Part shown: piece after piece, positions 50,529-59,086 of the stretch | How the letters are laid out: each line of letters opens with the position of its first letter | Numbering within the stretch: the first letter of the stretch is position 1 | Assembly: GCF_000813825.1 (NCBI RefSeq) | Contig: NZ_JWTA01000021.1 | Span: 1-64,000 of the forward strand | Reading direction: 5' to 3' | DNA from: Chryseobacterium taiwanense | GTDB lineage: Bacteria > Bacteroidota > Bacteroidia > Flavobacteriales > Weeksellaceae | DNA length: 64,000 nt | Position numbers and translations under genes: made by a program | Notes under the pieces: model-generated | Told to the model about the DNA's origin: nothing | The model's input: the letters and a program-made list of their open reading frames with translations, nothing else | The model's database searches: none

Positions 50529-50972
50529 ATGAAAGCATCATTAATCAATCAAAATTCAGCCAACGAAACATTAATCCGTGAATTGTATAGAATCGCCGAA
50601 GTTCAGGATTCAAAAGGATTTACAGAACTTTTTGCAGAAGACGGATATTTCTGGGATGTATCTTCCGGAACCAAATATTACGGTCAGGACATCGGTAAAA
50701 CGGTGGATATTTTTGCTACAGCTTTTCCAGATATGCACAGAGAATTGTACGAATTGTACGTCTTGGAAGATGAAAATACAGTAATTGTAGAATTATCATT
50801 GAACGGAACACATAACGGACCGCTTCAATTAGCATCAGGAACTTTGGAACCGACGGGGAAAACCATCGAAGTGCCTTGTTGTGACGTCTTCAAAATTGAA
50901 AACGGAAAAGTAAAATCATTCCATTGTTATAATGCGGGAACGATACTTTTAGGGCAATTAGGAGTTTTTTAA
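50529..50972 (+). CDS. SnoaL-like / NTF2-fold protein
   Basis: A 147-residue soluble protein with the NTF2-like ester-cyclase pattern (IRELYRIAEVQDSKGFTELF, then FPDMHRELYELYVLEDENTVIVEL). Members isomerise or cyclise polyketide-like substrates, or are non-enzymatic. It is similar to the C-terminal domain of the preceding gene and lies in the same operon. Confidence 0.78.
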   Translation: MKASLINQNSANETLIRELYRIAEVQDSKGFTELFAEDGYFWDVSSGTKYYGQDIGKTVDIFATAFPDMHRELYELYVLEDENTVIVELSLNGTHNGPLQLASGTLEPTGKTIEVPCCDVFKIENGKVKSFHCYNAGTILLGQLGVF

Positions 50973-50980
50973 ATAAACCA

Positions 50981-51014
50981 ATCAAGGTAAATGCGAGTAA
51001 TCATTTACCTTGAT
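50981..51014 (+). terminator. Hairpin within operon
   Basis: ATCAAGGTAAATG (50981-50993) and CATTTACCTTGAT (51002-51014) form a 13-bp stem, but only TTT follows. It may be a weak terminator or an mRNA processing/stability element between the SnoaL and nitroreductase genes. Confidence 0.5.
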
Positions 51015-51031
51015 TTAAAACATAAAATCAA

Positions 51032-51664
51032 ATGAAAAATATCATAGAATTATTAAACTGGAGATACGCCACAAAAAAAATGACGGGCGAAAAAATCTCT
51101 TCAGAAAAAATCAATAACATATTGGAAGCGGCTCATTTGGCACCTTCCGGAATTGGATTACAGCCATACGAAATCATCGTCATCAGTAATCCCGAAATCA
51201 AAAAGAAAATATTACCCATCGCAATGAATCAACCTCAGATTATTGAATCATCACATCTTTTAGTTTTCGCTGTTTGGGACGAATATTCTAAAGAAAGAAT
51301 TGATAATGTATTCGATTATCTGGCAGAAAAACGCAGTGTAGATTCTGCTCATTATGATAAACAAAGAACATTTTCAAAGCAGTTTTTCGGAAATATGAGC
51401 ATCGAGGAAAACTTTCATCATGCAGCAAAACAAGCGAATATTGCTTTAGGTTTAGCAATTATTGAAGCTGCTTCAGAAGGAATAGATTCTACACCGATGG
51501 AAGGTTTTGACCCAATTGCACTTGATGAATTTTTACAACTTTCATCCAAAGGTTTACGAAGTTCAATGCTGTTGGCTTTAGGCTACAGAGACACAGAAAA
51601 TGACTGGAATCTTAATCAGAAAAAAGTGCGCAAACCATTTGAGGAGTTTGTGACTTTTCTTTAA
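51032..51664 (+). CDS. Nitroreductase-family NAD(P)H oxidoreductase
   Basis: A 210-residue FMN-dependent nitroreductase-like enzyme: LLNWRYATKKM for FMN phosphate, LAPSGIGLQPYEIIVI, the second FMN region and the C-terminal LLALGYRDTENDWN. It uses NAD(P)H to reduce quinones or nitroaromatics. It is in an operon with the ABM, haem-binding and lipoprotein genes. Confidence 0.87.
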   Translation: MKNIIELLNWRYATKKMTGEKISSEKINNILEAAHLAPSGIGLQPYEIIVISNPEIKKKILPIAMNQPQIIESSHLLVFAVWDEYSKERIDNVFDYLAEKRSVDSAHYDKQRTFSKQFFGNMSIEENFHHAAKQANIALGLAIIEAASEGIDSTPMEGFDPIALDEFLQLSSKGLRSSMLLALGYRDTENDWNLNQKKVRKPFEEFVTFL

Positions 51665-51687
51665 TCATTAATTTTAAAATAAATAAT

Positions 51688-52065
51688 ATGAATCATTCAG
51701 AAAAAATCGGAACATCCAATAACCACGATAAAACACAAACGACAGAAATTACGGTAAGTGCTTATTACAAAGTGCATCCCGAAGACAGACAAATTTTCAT
51801 TGACGCTGTTATCCCAGAAATGATTGCCGCAAATCAACTGGAAGGCTGTATTTATTATGCTTTTTCCCAAGATTTGGCAGATGAAAACACATTTCACCTT
51901 TTGGAAGGCTGGAAAGATAAAGAAGCGTATGAACGTCACGAAAATTCGGAAACGTTTTTAAAAGCTTTGAGTATTGTTGTGAAAAACGTTAGAATTATTG
52001 ACCGAGAAGGCGTTCGTTATGATGTTTCAAAAATTCATATCGACGACCCGCGTGGAAAGGTATGA
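51688..52065 (+). CDS. Antibiotic biosynthesis monooxygenase domain protein
   Basis: A 125-residue ABM-fold protein (TVSAYYKVHPEDRQIFID, then GCIYYAFSQDLADENTFHLLEGWKDKEAYERHENSETF). Small ABM proteins act as quinol monooxygenases or haem-degrading or sensor proteins. It follows the nitroreductase by 24 bp, which fits quinone chemistry. Confidence 0.85.
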   Translation: MNHSEKIGTSNNHDKTQTTEITVSAYYKVHPEDRQIFIDAVIPEMIAANQLEGCIYYAFSQDLADENTFHLLEGWKDKEAYERHENSETFLKALSIVVKNVRIIDREGVRYDVSKIHIDDPRGKV

Positions 52066-52099
52066 TTGTAGATTTATAATTAATTCTTAAATTAATCTA

Positions 52100-53065
52100 A
52101 TGAAAAACATCAATAAACTCATTTGGATTTTACTTGCTGGTTTTCTGCTCATTCAGCTTTTCAGACCTGAAAATATTAATGACGGAAAACCTACGCAAGA
52201 CCTTGTGAATGTTCCCAAAGAAGTCAATACAATTCTAAGAAATTCGTGTTTTGATTGTCATTCTTCGGAAGCCAATTTGCGTTGGTATGATAAAATTACG
52301 CCTGCAAATTTTTTGGTCACTTCTCACATCAAAGAAGGTCGTGAAGCACTTGATTTCTCTAAATGGAATTCGTGGCCAAAACTTCAGCAAAACTCTACAA
52401 TTTACTACGCTATTAATAAAGTTTTATCAGGCGAAATGCCCATTCCGAGTTATGCTGCGATACATTCTTCTGCAAAGTTGAATGAACGCCAAATTGAAAT
52501 TCTTAAAAATTATGCATTGTCACTTGCTTCAAGAAAAATTTCGGACAGTTCGCAAATCAGTTCGGCAGAAAAACAGTACAATTCGTGGATTAATGGTGAA
52601 TTGAAACATCCTACTGTAAAACCTTCACCAAACGGTATGCAATATATTCCTGATTACAGAAACTGGAAAGCCATCAGCACGACAGACCGTTTTGATAACG
52701 GAACGATGCGCATTATTTTCGGAAATGATATTGCGGTAAAAGCCATTCAGGAGAAAAATACGAATCCTTGGCCTGATGGAACTTCTTTCGCGAAAACCGC
52801 TTGGAAACAAAGAGTTAATAACGATGGAAGTATTGCAACCGGAGAATTTGTTCAGGTGGAATTGATGGTAAAAGATGCGAAAAAATATGAGAAAACCAAA
52901 GGCTGGGCTTGGGGAAGATGGAAAGGAAATGACCTGAAACCTTACGGAGAAACGCCTGATTTTGATAAAGAATGTATCGAATGTCACAAGCCGATGGAAA
53001 ATCGGGATTATGTCTTTACTTCTCCATTGTATTTGATTTCTCAACTTAAAAAAATTCAGAAATAA
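52100..53065 (+). CDS. Haem-binding domain / cytochrome P460 protein
   Basis: A 321-residue exported or membrane-anchored cytochrome (hydrophobic start NKLIWILLAGFLLIQLF). The haem_bd domain has CFDCHSSEANLRWY (CxxCH, about residues 50-63). A P460-like domain follows (MQYIPDYRNWKAISTTDRFDNGT, WKGNDLKPYG), closing with a second CIECH motif (about residue 296). Two c-type haems are therefore expected, matured by a CcmF-type system elsewhere. It probably takes part in detoxification or electron transfer. Confidence 0.83.
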   Translation: MKNINKLIWILLAGFLLIQLFRPENINDGKPTQDLVNVPKEVNTILRNSCFDCHSSEANLRWYDKITPANFLVTSHIKEGREALDFSKWNSWPKLQQNSTIYYAINKVLSGEMPIPSYAAIHSSAKLNERQIEILKNYALSLASRKISDSSQISSAEKQYNSWINGELKHPTVKPSPNGMQYIPDYRNWKAISTTDRFDNGTMRIIFGNDIAVKAIQEKNTNPWPDGTSFAKTAWKQRVNNDGSIATGEFVQVELMVKDAKKYEKTKGWAWGRWKGNDLKPYGETPDFDKECIECHKPMENRDYVFTSPLYLISQLKKIQK

Positions 53066-53532
53066 TGAAAAATATGATTCTATTCTTCGCATTGGCAATC
53101 ATCGTTTCCTGCGAACAAAAATCAAAAGAGTTTTTGAATATCGGAGCATCTGTTCAACAAAATGACGAATTGAAGGAAAATCCTTTGTTGATGAATCCCA
53201 TCACATCATCAATTCAGCCAAAAGACAGCACAATGTCAACTTTATATGGAAATGAAATTGCTTTTGATTATGCAAAACAACATTCAGATTCCAATTATCC
53301 GAAAAATGCAGTTTTATATGAAGTAACGTGGAAGCAAAAGCCCGATAAATTATGGTTTGGCGGAAATATTCCGAAAGAGATTTATTCTGTTGAGAAAATT
53401 ACATTTGATAATGATAATTCTGTCTATGAAAGGTTTGAAGAAAAGCCTTTGAGTAAAATTCAAATCAAAGAAGCTGAAGAAAAGTTGAGGAAAGATTTTA
53501 TCATTAGTCAGAAAATGACAGTTTCACCTTAA
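53065..53532 (+). CDS. Lipoprotein, unknown
   Basis: A 155-residue lipoprotein: the start overlaps the haem-binding gene stop (TAATG) and the signal sequence ends in the lipobox IVSC (about residues 14-17). The mature region includes MSTLYGNEIAFDYAKQH and TWKQKPDKLWFGGNIPKEI. Translational coupling implies it works with the cytochrome. Function unknown. Confidence 0.7.
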   Translation: MKNMILFFALAIIVSCEQKSKEFLNIGASVQQNDELKENPLLMNPITSSIQPKDSTMSTLYGNEIAFDYAKQHSDSNYPKNAVLYEVTWKQKPDKLWFGGNIPKEIYSVEKITFDNDNSVYERFEEKPLSKIQIKEAEEKLRKDFIISQKMTVSP

Positions 53533-53537
53533 TAAAA

Positions 53538-53570
53538 AAAGCCTTCCTAAAATAAATTCCGGAAGGCTTT
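53538..53570. terminator. Bidirectional terminator
   Basis: AAAGCCTTCC (53538-53547) and GGAAGGCTTT (53561-53570), 10-bp stem between the lipoprotein gene and the convergent AhpD-like gene. Confidence 0.85.
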
Positions 53571-53604
53571 CACTTAAAACTAAATACTTATATTAAAACA
53601 CTTC

Positions 53605-54144
53605 TTAAATAGCCTGTGCCAAAGGAAAATCAATAGGAATCTGAGTGTTGGCAAATACATAATTGGTAAAACTTCTGAGCGCTACCAAAGCCGTCAGTTC
53701 AACCAAAGCTTTTTCGTCATATCCGGCGTTGAAGAAGTTTTCTAAAGCTCCGTTTCCTGCATTTCCTTTATTGTTTGCAATGGAGTGAGCCAACTTAATC
53801 GCAGCGTCTAATTTTACCTCAGAAAAACTTCCTTTTCTGATTTCCAGTGTATCTTCTTCTGTGAAACCTCTCATTTTCGCCAATGTCGTGTGCGCCGCCA
53901 AACAGTAATCACATTCGTTGACTTGCGAAACGATAAGATTAATAGCTTCTCTTTCTTTTGCCGTAAACGATGAGTCGTGAGCCAAAGACGCTTCGGTTTC
54001 CAGCATCGATTTTAAAGCGGATGATGAATAACCTATCGTGGCATACAAGTTGGGAATTTTCCCCATTTTTTTCTCTACAGATTCTAAAATGCTCTGTGTG
54101 CCAAAACTTAGCTGTTCTTTTTCGGGTACTGAAATTGTTTTCAT
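53605..54144 (-). CDS. Carboxymuconolactone decarboxylase family protein (AhpD-like)
   Basis: A 179-residue AhpD-like protein with the CxxC-x2-H motif NECDYCLAAHTTL, the family's redox or peroxidase centre. The ATG at 54144 is chosen: the in-frame TTG at 54183 lies in the -7 box TAACTTTG. Regulated by operator motif A copy 2, shared with SDR 1. Expected role: alkylhydroperoxidase-type detoxification. Confidence 0.87.
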   Translation of the reverse strand: MKTISVPEKEQLSFGTQSILESVEKKMGKIPNLYATIGYSSSALKSMLETEASLAHDSSFTAKEREAINLIVSQVNECDYCLAAHTTLAKMRGFTEEDTLEIRKGSFSEVKLDAAIKLAHSIANNKGNAGNGALENFFNAGYDEKALVELTALVALRSFTNYVFANTQIPIDFPLAQAI

Positions 54145-54180
54145 TTTTTTATGATTTAAAATTATTTCATTTTGTTGATA

Positions 54181-54241
54181 CAAAGTTAAATCTGCTTCAA
54201 GCCTAAAGTGTAGCTCATTTCAGCGGAAGAATAGCACAGAA
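54181..54241 (-). promoter_or_regulatory. Operator motif A, copy 2, and promoter of AhpD-like gene
   Basis: The motif lies at 54210-54241 (GTAGCTCATTTCAGCGGAAG, then AATAGCACAGAA), the -7 box TAACTTTG at 54188-54181, with 21 bp between, exactly as in copy 1. The motifs match at most of 32 positions. Confidence 0.6.
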
Positions 54242-54263
54242 TTACACTATTAAAAACGAATTA

Positions 54264-55070
54264 TTATGAAACAGTTTGTTTATCCAGAATATTTTTCGGG
54301 CTAAACCCAAACTGTTTTTTAAAGGCATAAGAAAAATGGGAAAGATCTTCAAAACCTAAATCTACATAGATTTCGGAAGGCGACTGCTGTTTTTCTTTCA
54401 TTAAAAAATAAGCTTCGTCCAGACGTTTCTGTAAAATCCATTTGTGTGGTGAAGAGTGAAAAATCTTCTCAAAATCACGTTTGAAAGTCGCCAAACTTCT
54501 TCCCGTGAGATAAGCAAAACGTTCGAGATTCACGTTGTATTTGTAATTTTGAATCATAAAAGATTCCAAGTCAATTTTAAAAGGCTCTGAAAAATCGAAG
54601 AGAATATTTTTGAGTTCAGGCTGTGTTTCGATTAAGATAAATAATAACTCTTTAATTTTAAGGTCGATAAAATCTTTGGTCAGTAGTTTTGGGTTTTCAA
54701 GAATGGTCTGCAACGATGTGATGTAATTCTGCAGCACAGCATTCACTTCGATAGAAACCAAAGGCTTGGAAACTTCGGAATGATTGGATGAAAAATGATA
54801 TTCTTTCGCCATATTCTGTAAAACCTCCTGATTCAGGTAAATATTCAGGCTTTCAAAACTCCCATTTTCAGGCGGACATTTGGTAAATTTTACCAGCTGA
54901 TTTTTCCGAATTAAATTAAAATCTCCTTCTTTTGCAACGTATTTTTCCTGACCGTCCGACAGCACAAATTGCCCCGAAATTTGAAAAGCAAGGACGTGCT
55001 GAGGAACAAAATTTTCGCCTTTTCGGCTTACCTCGTGATAGCAGGAATAGACAATATCAGATTTTTCCAT
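54264..55070 (-). CDS. AraC family regulator (B)
   Basis: A 268-residue AraC regulator of a different subfamily from the other three. The N-terminal cupin-like domain contains ISGQFVLSDGQEKYVAKEGDF; the HTH domain is FAYLTGRSLATFKRDFEKIF and IYVDLGFEDLSHFSYAFKKQFG. It lies 66 bp after the aldehyde dehydrogenase, with its own -7 box. Confidence 0.88.
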   Translation of the reverse strand: MEKSDIVYSCYHEVSRKGENFVPQHVLAFQISGQFVLSDGQEKYVAKEGDFNLIRKNQLVKFTKCPPENGSFESLNIYLNQEVLQNMAKEYHFSSNHSEVSKPLVSIEVNAVLQNYITSLQTILENPKLLTKDFIDLKIKELLFILIETQPELKNILFDFSEPFKIDLESFMIQNYKYNVNLERFAYLTGRSLATFKRDFEKIFHSSPHKWILQKRLDEAYFLMKEKQQSPSEIYVDLGFEDLSHFSYAFKKQFGFSPKNILDKQTVS

Positions 55071-55091
55071 TTTGATTGAATGCTAAAAGAC

Positions 55092-55129
55092 AAAGCGCCA
55101 TTTTTTACAACAACGCTTTATCAAATTTA
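55092..55129 (-). promoter_or_regulatory. -7 element and hairpin before AraC (B)
   Basis: TAAATTTG (55129-55122) is a -7 element on the minus strand. AAAGCG (55092-55097) and CGCTTT (55114-55119) form a hairpin in the leader; it may also serve as terminator for the dehydrogenase gene. Confidence 0.45.
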
Positions 55130-55136
55130 CAAAATA

Positions 55137-56552
55137 TTATTGCAGCACAGCTTTCGGTTCAAGATAAGCTTCCAAGCCGTACACTCCGTACTCTCTGCCA
55201 ATTCCGGACTGTTTGAAACCGCCAAACGGAACCATTGGATCGTGCTTAAAGCCATTGATACAAACTCTTCCCGCATCAATCTGTGAAGCTACTTTTTGAG
55301 CTCTTTCCACATCAGAAGAACTGATATAAGCCGCCAAACCGTAAGGCGTATCGTTTGCAATTTCTATCGCTTCCTCTTCCGTTTCATAAGGAATAATAGA
55401 CAATACAGGACCGAAAATCTCTTCCTGAGCAATTCTCATTTTATTATTTACATTAGTAAAAATGGTCGGTTTTACAAAGTTTCCAGCTTCCAATCCTTCA
55501 GGTTTACCTTCACCTCCGGCTAAAACTACTGCGCCTTCTTCCAATCCGATTTTGATGTAGTTTTGAACTCTTTCAAATTGTTTTACACTCACCATCGGTC
55601 CCAAATTTGTGGTATCATTTTGAGGTAATCCTACCACCACTTTTTCTGCGGTTGCTTTGGCAATTTCATTCACTTTATCGATTTGATTTTCAGGAACCAA
55701 AAGTCTCGTTGGCGCGATACAAGCTTGTCCGCTGTTCATATACGCTCCAAAAATCGCTGTCGGAATCACTTCTTCAAGATTAGCATCATCCAAAATAATA
55801 TTGGGTGATTTTCCACCTAATTCCAAAGTCACTCTTTTCATGGTATCGACCGCTGTTTTCGCAATGAGTTTTCCAACCGCCGTAGAACCTGTGAAAGAGA
55901 TTTTTGAAACAGTAGGATTAATGGTTAATTCAGTTCCGACTACATTGCCCAACCCTGTTACAAAATTGATAATTCCTTTTGGCAAACCCGCATCGTGAAA
56001 GGCATCCATCAACACCTGAGTCTGCAAACCGCTCATTTCACTTGGCTTGATAACTACTGTGCAACCTGCAGCAATTGCAGTCGCAACTTTACTGCAAACC
56101 GAACTGTTGCTGGCATTCCAGGGAGTGATAATTCCTACAACACCAACTGGCTGTAAAAGGACTTTTGAAGAATTAATGGTTTGTTCAAATTCAAAATTTC
56201 GGATAGATTCTATCATTGAATCGAACCAACTGTTGGTGTTATTGTTGCTTAAAGTGACAAACTGTTTGCTGCCTCCATATTCTTCAATCATCACGTCGAT
56301 AAGTTCCTGTTTTTTATTTTCTACTGCTGTTTTCAGTTTTTCAAGGTAAGAAATTCGCTCATCTACTGTAGATTTTGAAAAGGTTTTGAAAGCTTCTTTT
56401 GCTGCCGTGATGGCATTTCGGGTATCAACTTCGTCAGCCAAAGTAATCTCTCCTATTTTTTGGTTATTAGAGGGATTGATTAAGTCTAAAGTTTCAGTTC
56501 CGTTAGGCGTTACAAACTCACCATTGATGTAAATTTTGTTTACTGTTTTCAT
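55137..56552 (-). CDS. Aldehyde dehydrogenase family protein
   Basis: A 471-residue NAD(P)-dependent aldehyde dehydrogenase. Rossmann-fold motif FTGSTAVGKLIA, catalytic Glu in LELGGKSPNIIL, catalytic Cys in SGQACIAPTRLL and EEIFGPVLSIIPY. The ATG at 56552 is preferred to a TTG at 56573 that belongs to the -7 box TAATTTTG. It converts a toxic aldehyde to acid. Regulated by a promoter with direct repeats. Confidence 0.93.
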   Translation of the reverse strand: MKTVNKIYINGEFVTPNGTETLDLINPSNNQKIGEITLADEVDTRNAITAAKEAFKTFSKSTVDERISYLEKLKTAVENKKQELIDVMIEEYGGSKQFVTLSNNNTNSWFDSMIESIRNFEFEQTINSSKVLLQPVGVVGIITPWNASNSSVCSKVATAIAAGCTVVIKPSEMSGLQTQVLMDAFHDAGLPKGIINFVTGLGNVVGTELTINPTVSKISFTGSTAVGKLIAKTAVDTMKRVTLELGGKSPNIILDDANLEEVIPTAIFGAYMNSGQACIAPTRLLVPENQIDKVNEIAKATAEKVVVGLPQNDTTNLGPMVSVKQFERVQNYIKIGLEEGAVVLAGGEGKPEGLEAGNFVKPTIFTNVNNKMRIAQEEIFGPVLSIIPYETEEEAIEIANDTPYGLAAYISSSDVERAQKVASQIDAGRVCINGFKHDPMVPFGGFKQSGIGREYGVYGLEAYLEPKAVLQ

Positions 56553-56570
56553 TTCTAAAAATTTATAGTA

Positions 56571-56638
56571 CAAAATTAGAGGAGAAATGAAAGACAGACT
56601 TTGTAAAAAAGCTCAATGTTAGTTTGTAAAAAAGTTCA
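56571..56638 (-). promoter_or_regulatory. Aldehyde dehydrogenase promoter with direct-repeat operator
   Basis: The -7 box TAATTTTG is 56578-56571 on the minus strand. Upstream, TTTGTAAAAAAGCTCA (56600-56615) and TTTGTAAAAAAGTTCA (56623-56638) are direct repeats with a period of 23 bp, the layout expected for an AraC-type dimer. The neighbouring AraC gene is the obvious candidate regulator. Confidence 0.55.
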
Positions 56639-56656
56639 GTTTTTAATATTTGAATA

Positions 56657-57565
56657 TTATTTAACCGCTTCCTTTTTATATTGAACAGGCGTTACCCCAA
56701 CCACTTTTTTGAATAATCGGGTAAAATAAGACGGACTTTCAAAACCTAAATCATAAGCAATTCCTGCAACGTTGCTTTCCGAACTCAGCAACAGATTTTT
56801 AGCTTCTTTAATTAAATAAATATGAACGTGTTCCAACGCTGTTTTTCCAGTTTCCTGTTTCAGAATATCACTGAGATAACGGGGAGAAACTGCAAGCTCT
56901 CCAGCCATAAAATTAACGTTTGGCAAACCATCTTCAATGTGTTTGTTGGCTTTGAAATAATCATCCAGAACCGTCAGGAATTTTTTAACCATACTTCCTG
57001 AAACATTTGGGCTTCGGTCTATGAACTGTCTTTTGTAAAAACGGTCAGAATATTTTAAAATTGAATCGATATGTGACAGAATAATTTCCCTGCTGAATTC
57101 GTCAGAGTTTTCCTCGTACTCTCTTCTGATTTTCTCGTAAAGTTCCCACATAATCACTTCTTCCGAAGGCGAAATGTGAAGCGCTTCATTAATTTCATAT
57201 TCAAAATAACCGTATTTTTTGATTTGCTCATTCAGCGGATGCCCCGAAAGATAATCTTCGTGGAAAAACATCACAAACCCTTTTTCGGCAAACTGCACAT
57301 TACGAACTTCAATGATTTGTCTGGGTTTCATAAAAACCGCCGAGCCATTATTGTGGTCGTACTTGGTTTTGCCATACAACACGTAACCAGACTTGATTTT
57401 CTTTAAACCAATCATATAAAAATCTCCTGTAAATCGGTCTTCGCCGACAGAATAGGTCATTAATTCTTTACAGGTCATCAAACTCAAAAGAGGATTCTTC
57501 GGAGGTTCAAAACCGCTTTTCTCGTGCAACTCTACGATACTTTTATAGTGATTGATTTTTTCCAT
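56657..57565 (-). CDS. AraC family regulator (C)
   Basis: A 302-residue AraC regulator, paralogous to regulator A (shared YDHNNGSAVFMKPRQIIE, LSGHPLNEQIKKYGYFEYE and LAVSPRYLSDILKQETGKTA). HTH region ends IAYDLGFESPSYFTRLFKKVVG. It lies immediately upstream of the aldehyde dehydrogenase on the same strand and may control its direct-repeat operator. A -7 element TAAATTTG lies in the upstream spacer. Confidence 0.88.
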   Translation of the reverse strand: MEKINHYKSIVELHEKSGFEPPKNPLLSLMTCKELMTYSVGEDRFTGDFYMIGLKKIKSGYVLYGKTKYDHNNGSAVFMKPRQIIEVRNVQFAEKGFVMFFHEDYLSGHPLNEQIKKYGYFEYEINEALHISPSEEVIMWELYEKIRREYEENSDEFSREIILSHIDSILKYSDRFYKRQFIDRSPNVSGSMVKKFLTVLDDYFKANKHIEDGLPNVNFMAGELAVSPRYLSDILKQETGKTALEHVHIYLIKEAKNLLLSSESNVAGIAYDLGFESPSYFTRLFKKVVGVTPVQYKKEAVK

Positions 57566-57624
57566 ATTTAATTGAATTTAAAAATTTGGTTCAATAAGAT
57601 TATTAGTCATTATCAAATTTAAAA

Positions 57625-57652
57625 AATAAAAATCGGAAGAGTTTTCTTCCGA
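57625..57652 (-). terminator. Terminator after MdaB-like gene
   Basis: TCGGAAGA (57633-57640) and TCTTCCGA (57645-57652) form an 8-bp stem; the minus strand continues ATTTTTATTTTTT. Confidence 0.82.
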
Positions 57653-57667
57653 CTTATTAAGTTAAGC

Positions 57668-58234
57668 TTAAATATTATTTTTCAGATGTGTTTCAAATGA
57701 AGATAGCTCTTGTTCTATATTTGGATTTTTAAAAACATCATAGAACGCAAAAGTTGGCAATGGCTGAACGCCTAGAAACTGAAGCGTTGCCGTGAAAGGC
57801 TTTGTAAATTTTTCCATTGAGAAATCTTCAAGCAGCTGACCTGAGTTTCCAAACGTTTCTTCGGGCGCATTCCAGGTATTGACAATCATTCCTTTGCTTT
57901 GCAGAAGTCCACCTGAACCGTAATTTCCGCCATTATTTCTACCATCTCCGGCGTAGATTTTTCCGTAACCGCTCATCAAAACTTTATCGATATAATCTTT
58001 TGTTTTAGCAGGCATTCCAAACCAATTAATCGGAAAATGAAGAAGTAGAAAATCTGCGTTTACCCATTTCTCGATTTCCTGTGGAATTTCGTAGCCATTA
58101 TCGATAACTGTTTCGAGAATTTCGTAGCCTTTTTCCTCAAAGATAGTTTTACTTTTTTCGAAAATCGTTTTGTTGAGATTTCCTTCTGCAATTTGTGGCC
58201 ATTTGATATGACCGTTGATGATTAATGCTTTCAT
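57668..58234 (-). CDS. MdaB-like NAD(P)H:quinone oxidoreductase
   Basis: A 188-residue flavodoxin-fold NAD(P)H dehydrogenase (quinone) of the MdaB type: ALIINGH at the N terminus, LLLHFPINWFGMPAKTKDYIDKV, GGLLQSKGMIVNTWNAP and FLGVQPLPTFAFYDV. Two-electron quinone reduction protects against redox cycling. It is 4 bp downstream of the enoyl-CoA hydratase-like gene and thus in one operon. Confidence 0.87.
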   Translation of the reverse strand: MKALIINGHIKWPQIAEGNLNKTIFEKSKTIFEEKGYEILETVIDNGYEIPQEIEKWVNADFLLLHFPINWFGMPAKTKDYIDKVLMSGYGKIYAGDGRNNGGNYGSGGLLQSKGMIVNTWNAPEETFGNSGQLLEDFSMEKFTKPFTATLQFLGVQPLPTFAFYDVFKNPNIEQELSSFETHLKNNI

Positions 58235-58238
58235 TTAA

Positions 58239-59042
58239 TTATAAATATTTTCCAAGATTTAGTTCAACATCGCCATAAGTTTGTAGTCCTTGGTCTAACA
58301 GTTTTTTAATTCTGGTTCTTGCTTCAGGTTCTGTTAATGATGCGAAGAAGGCTATTTGCGTTTCCATAATATGTTCATTTTTTGGAATAATCACCCTTTC
58401 ATTCATCGTTGCCTTTATTTTCTTGATGATTTTCAAATCAAATGAGTCGATTCTTTTTGCCAAGTTTTCTACGAAAATATCCAATTCATTATCCGGAAAT
58501 GCTCGATTAATCCAACCATAATCAGCGGCAGTTTGGGCATCATAATCATCGCCACTCAGAATAATCTCCAAAGCTCTGGCTTTACCTGTCAACAAATGAA
58601 GACGCTCCAATCCACCACCACCAGGAAAAGAACCGATTCCGATTTCTGGTTGTGCGAAAAATGCTTTTTCCTTACTTGCAAAACGCATATCAAAAGCTTG
58701 AATAAATTCGCTACCCAACCCTCTCGCTCTTCCTCTGATCGATGCAATACTTACAAACGGAGCCTGTTCGAGACGTTTAGCAACATCAGGCCAAGATTTT
58801 GAAAGTCCAGTTTTTCCTTCACCTTTTGGAAAATCAAAAATATTGACCAGTTCTGCGTGAGCAACATAAAATTCTGGGTTGGAACTTTCAAAAACCACCA
58901 CTTTCAGGTTTTCGTTGGCTTCCAATTCATCCATTAATGTTCTTAGCTGAACCGAGAATTCTGGGTCGAATACGTTTACCGGAGGATGATTGATAGCTAT
59001 TTTCCAATAGCTTTCGGTTATTTTCTGTGTTGTAAAAATCAT
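58239..59042 (-). CDS. Enoyl-CoA hydratase/isomerase family protein
   Basis: A 267-residue crotonase-fold protein: HPPVNVFDPEF, FVSIASIRGRARGLGSEFIQAFDMRFASKEKAFFAQPEIGIGSFPGGGG-type region with oxyanion-hole backbone positions. The ATG at 59042 is preferred to the TTG at 59096, which is inside the -7 box. The usual two catalytic Glu positions look altered (RGLGSEF then FAQPEIGIG), so substrate and reaction are uncertain. Confidence 0.8.
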   Translation of the reverse strand: MIFTTQKITESYWKIAINHPPVNVFDPEFSVQLRTLMDELEANENLKVVVFESSNPEFYVAHAELVNIFDFPKGEGKTGLSKSWPDVAKRLEQAPFVSIASIRGRARGLGSEFIQAFDMRFASKEKAFFAQPEIGIGSFPGGGGLERLHLLTGKARALEIILSGDDYDAQTAADYGWINRAFPDNELDIFVENLAKRIDSFDLKIIKKIKATMNERVIIPKNEHIMETQIAFFASLTEPEARTRIKKLLDQGLQTYGDVELNLGKYL

Positions 59043-59086
59043 AGTAATAATTTTAAATGATGGAATGTTTAAGACACAAATTATTT

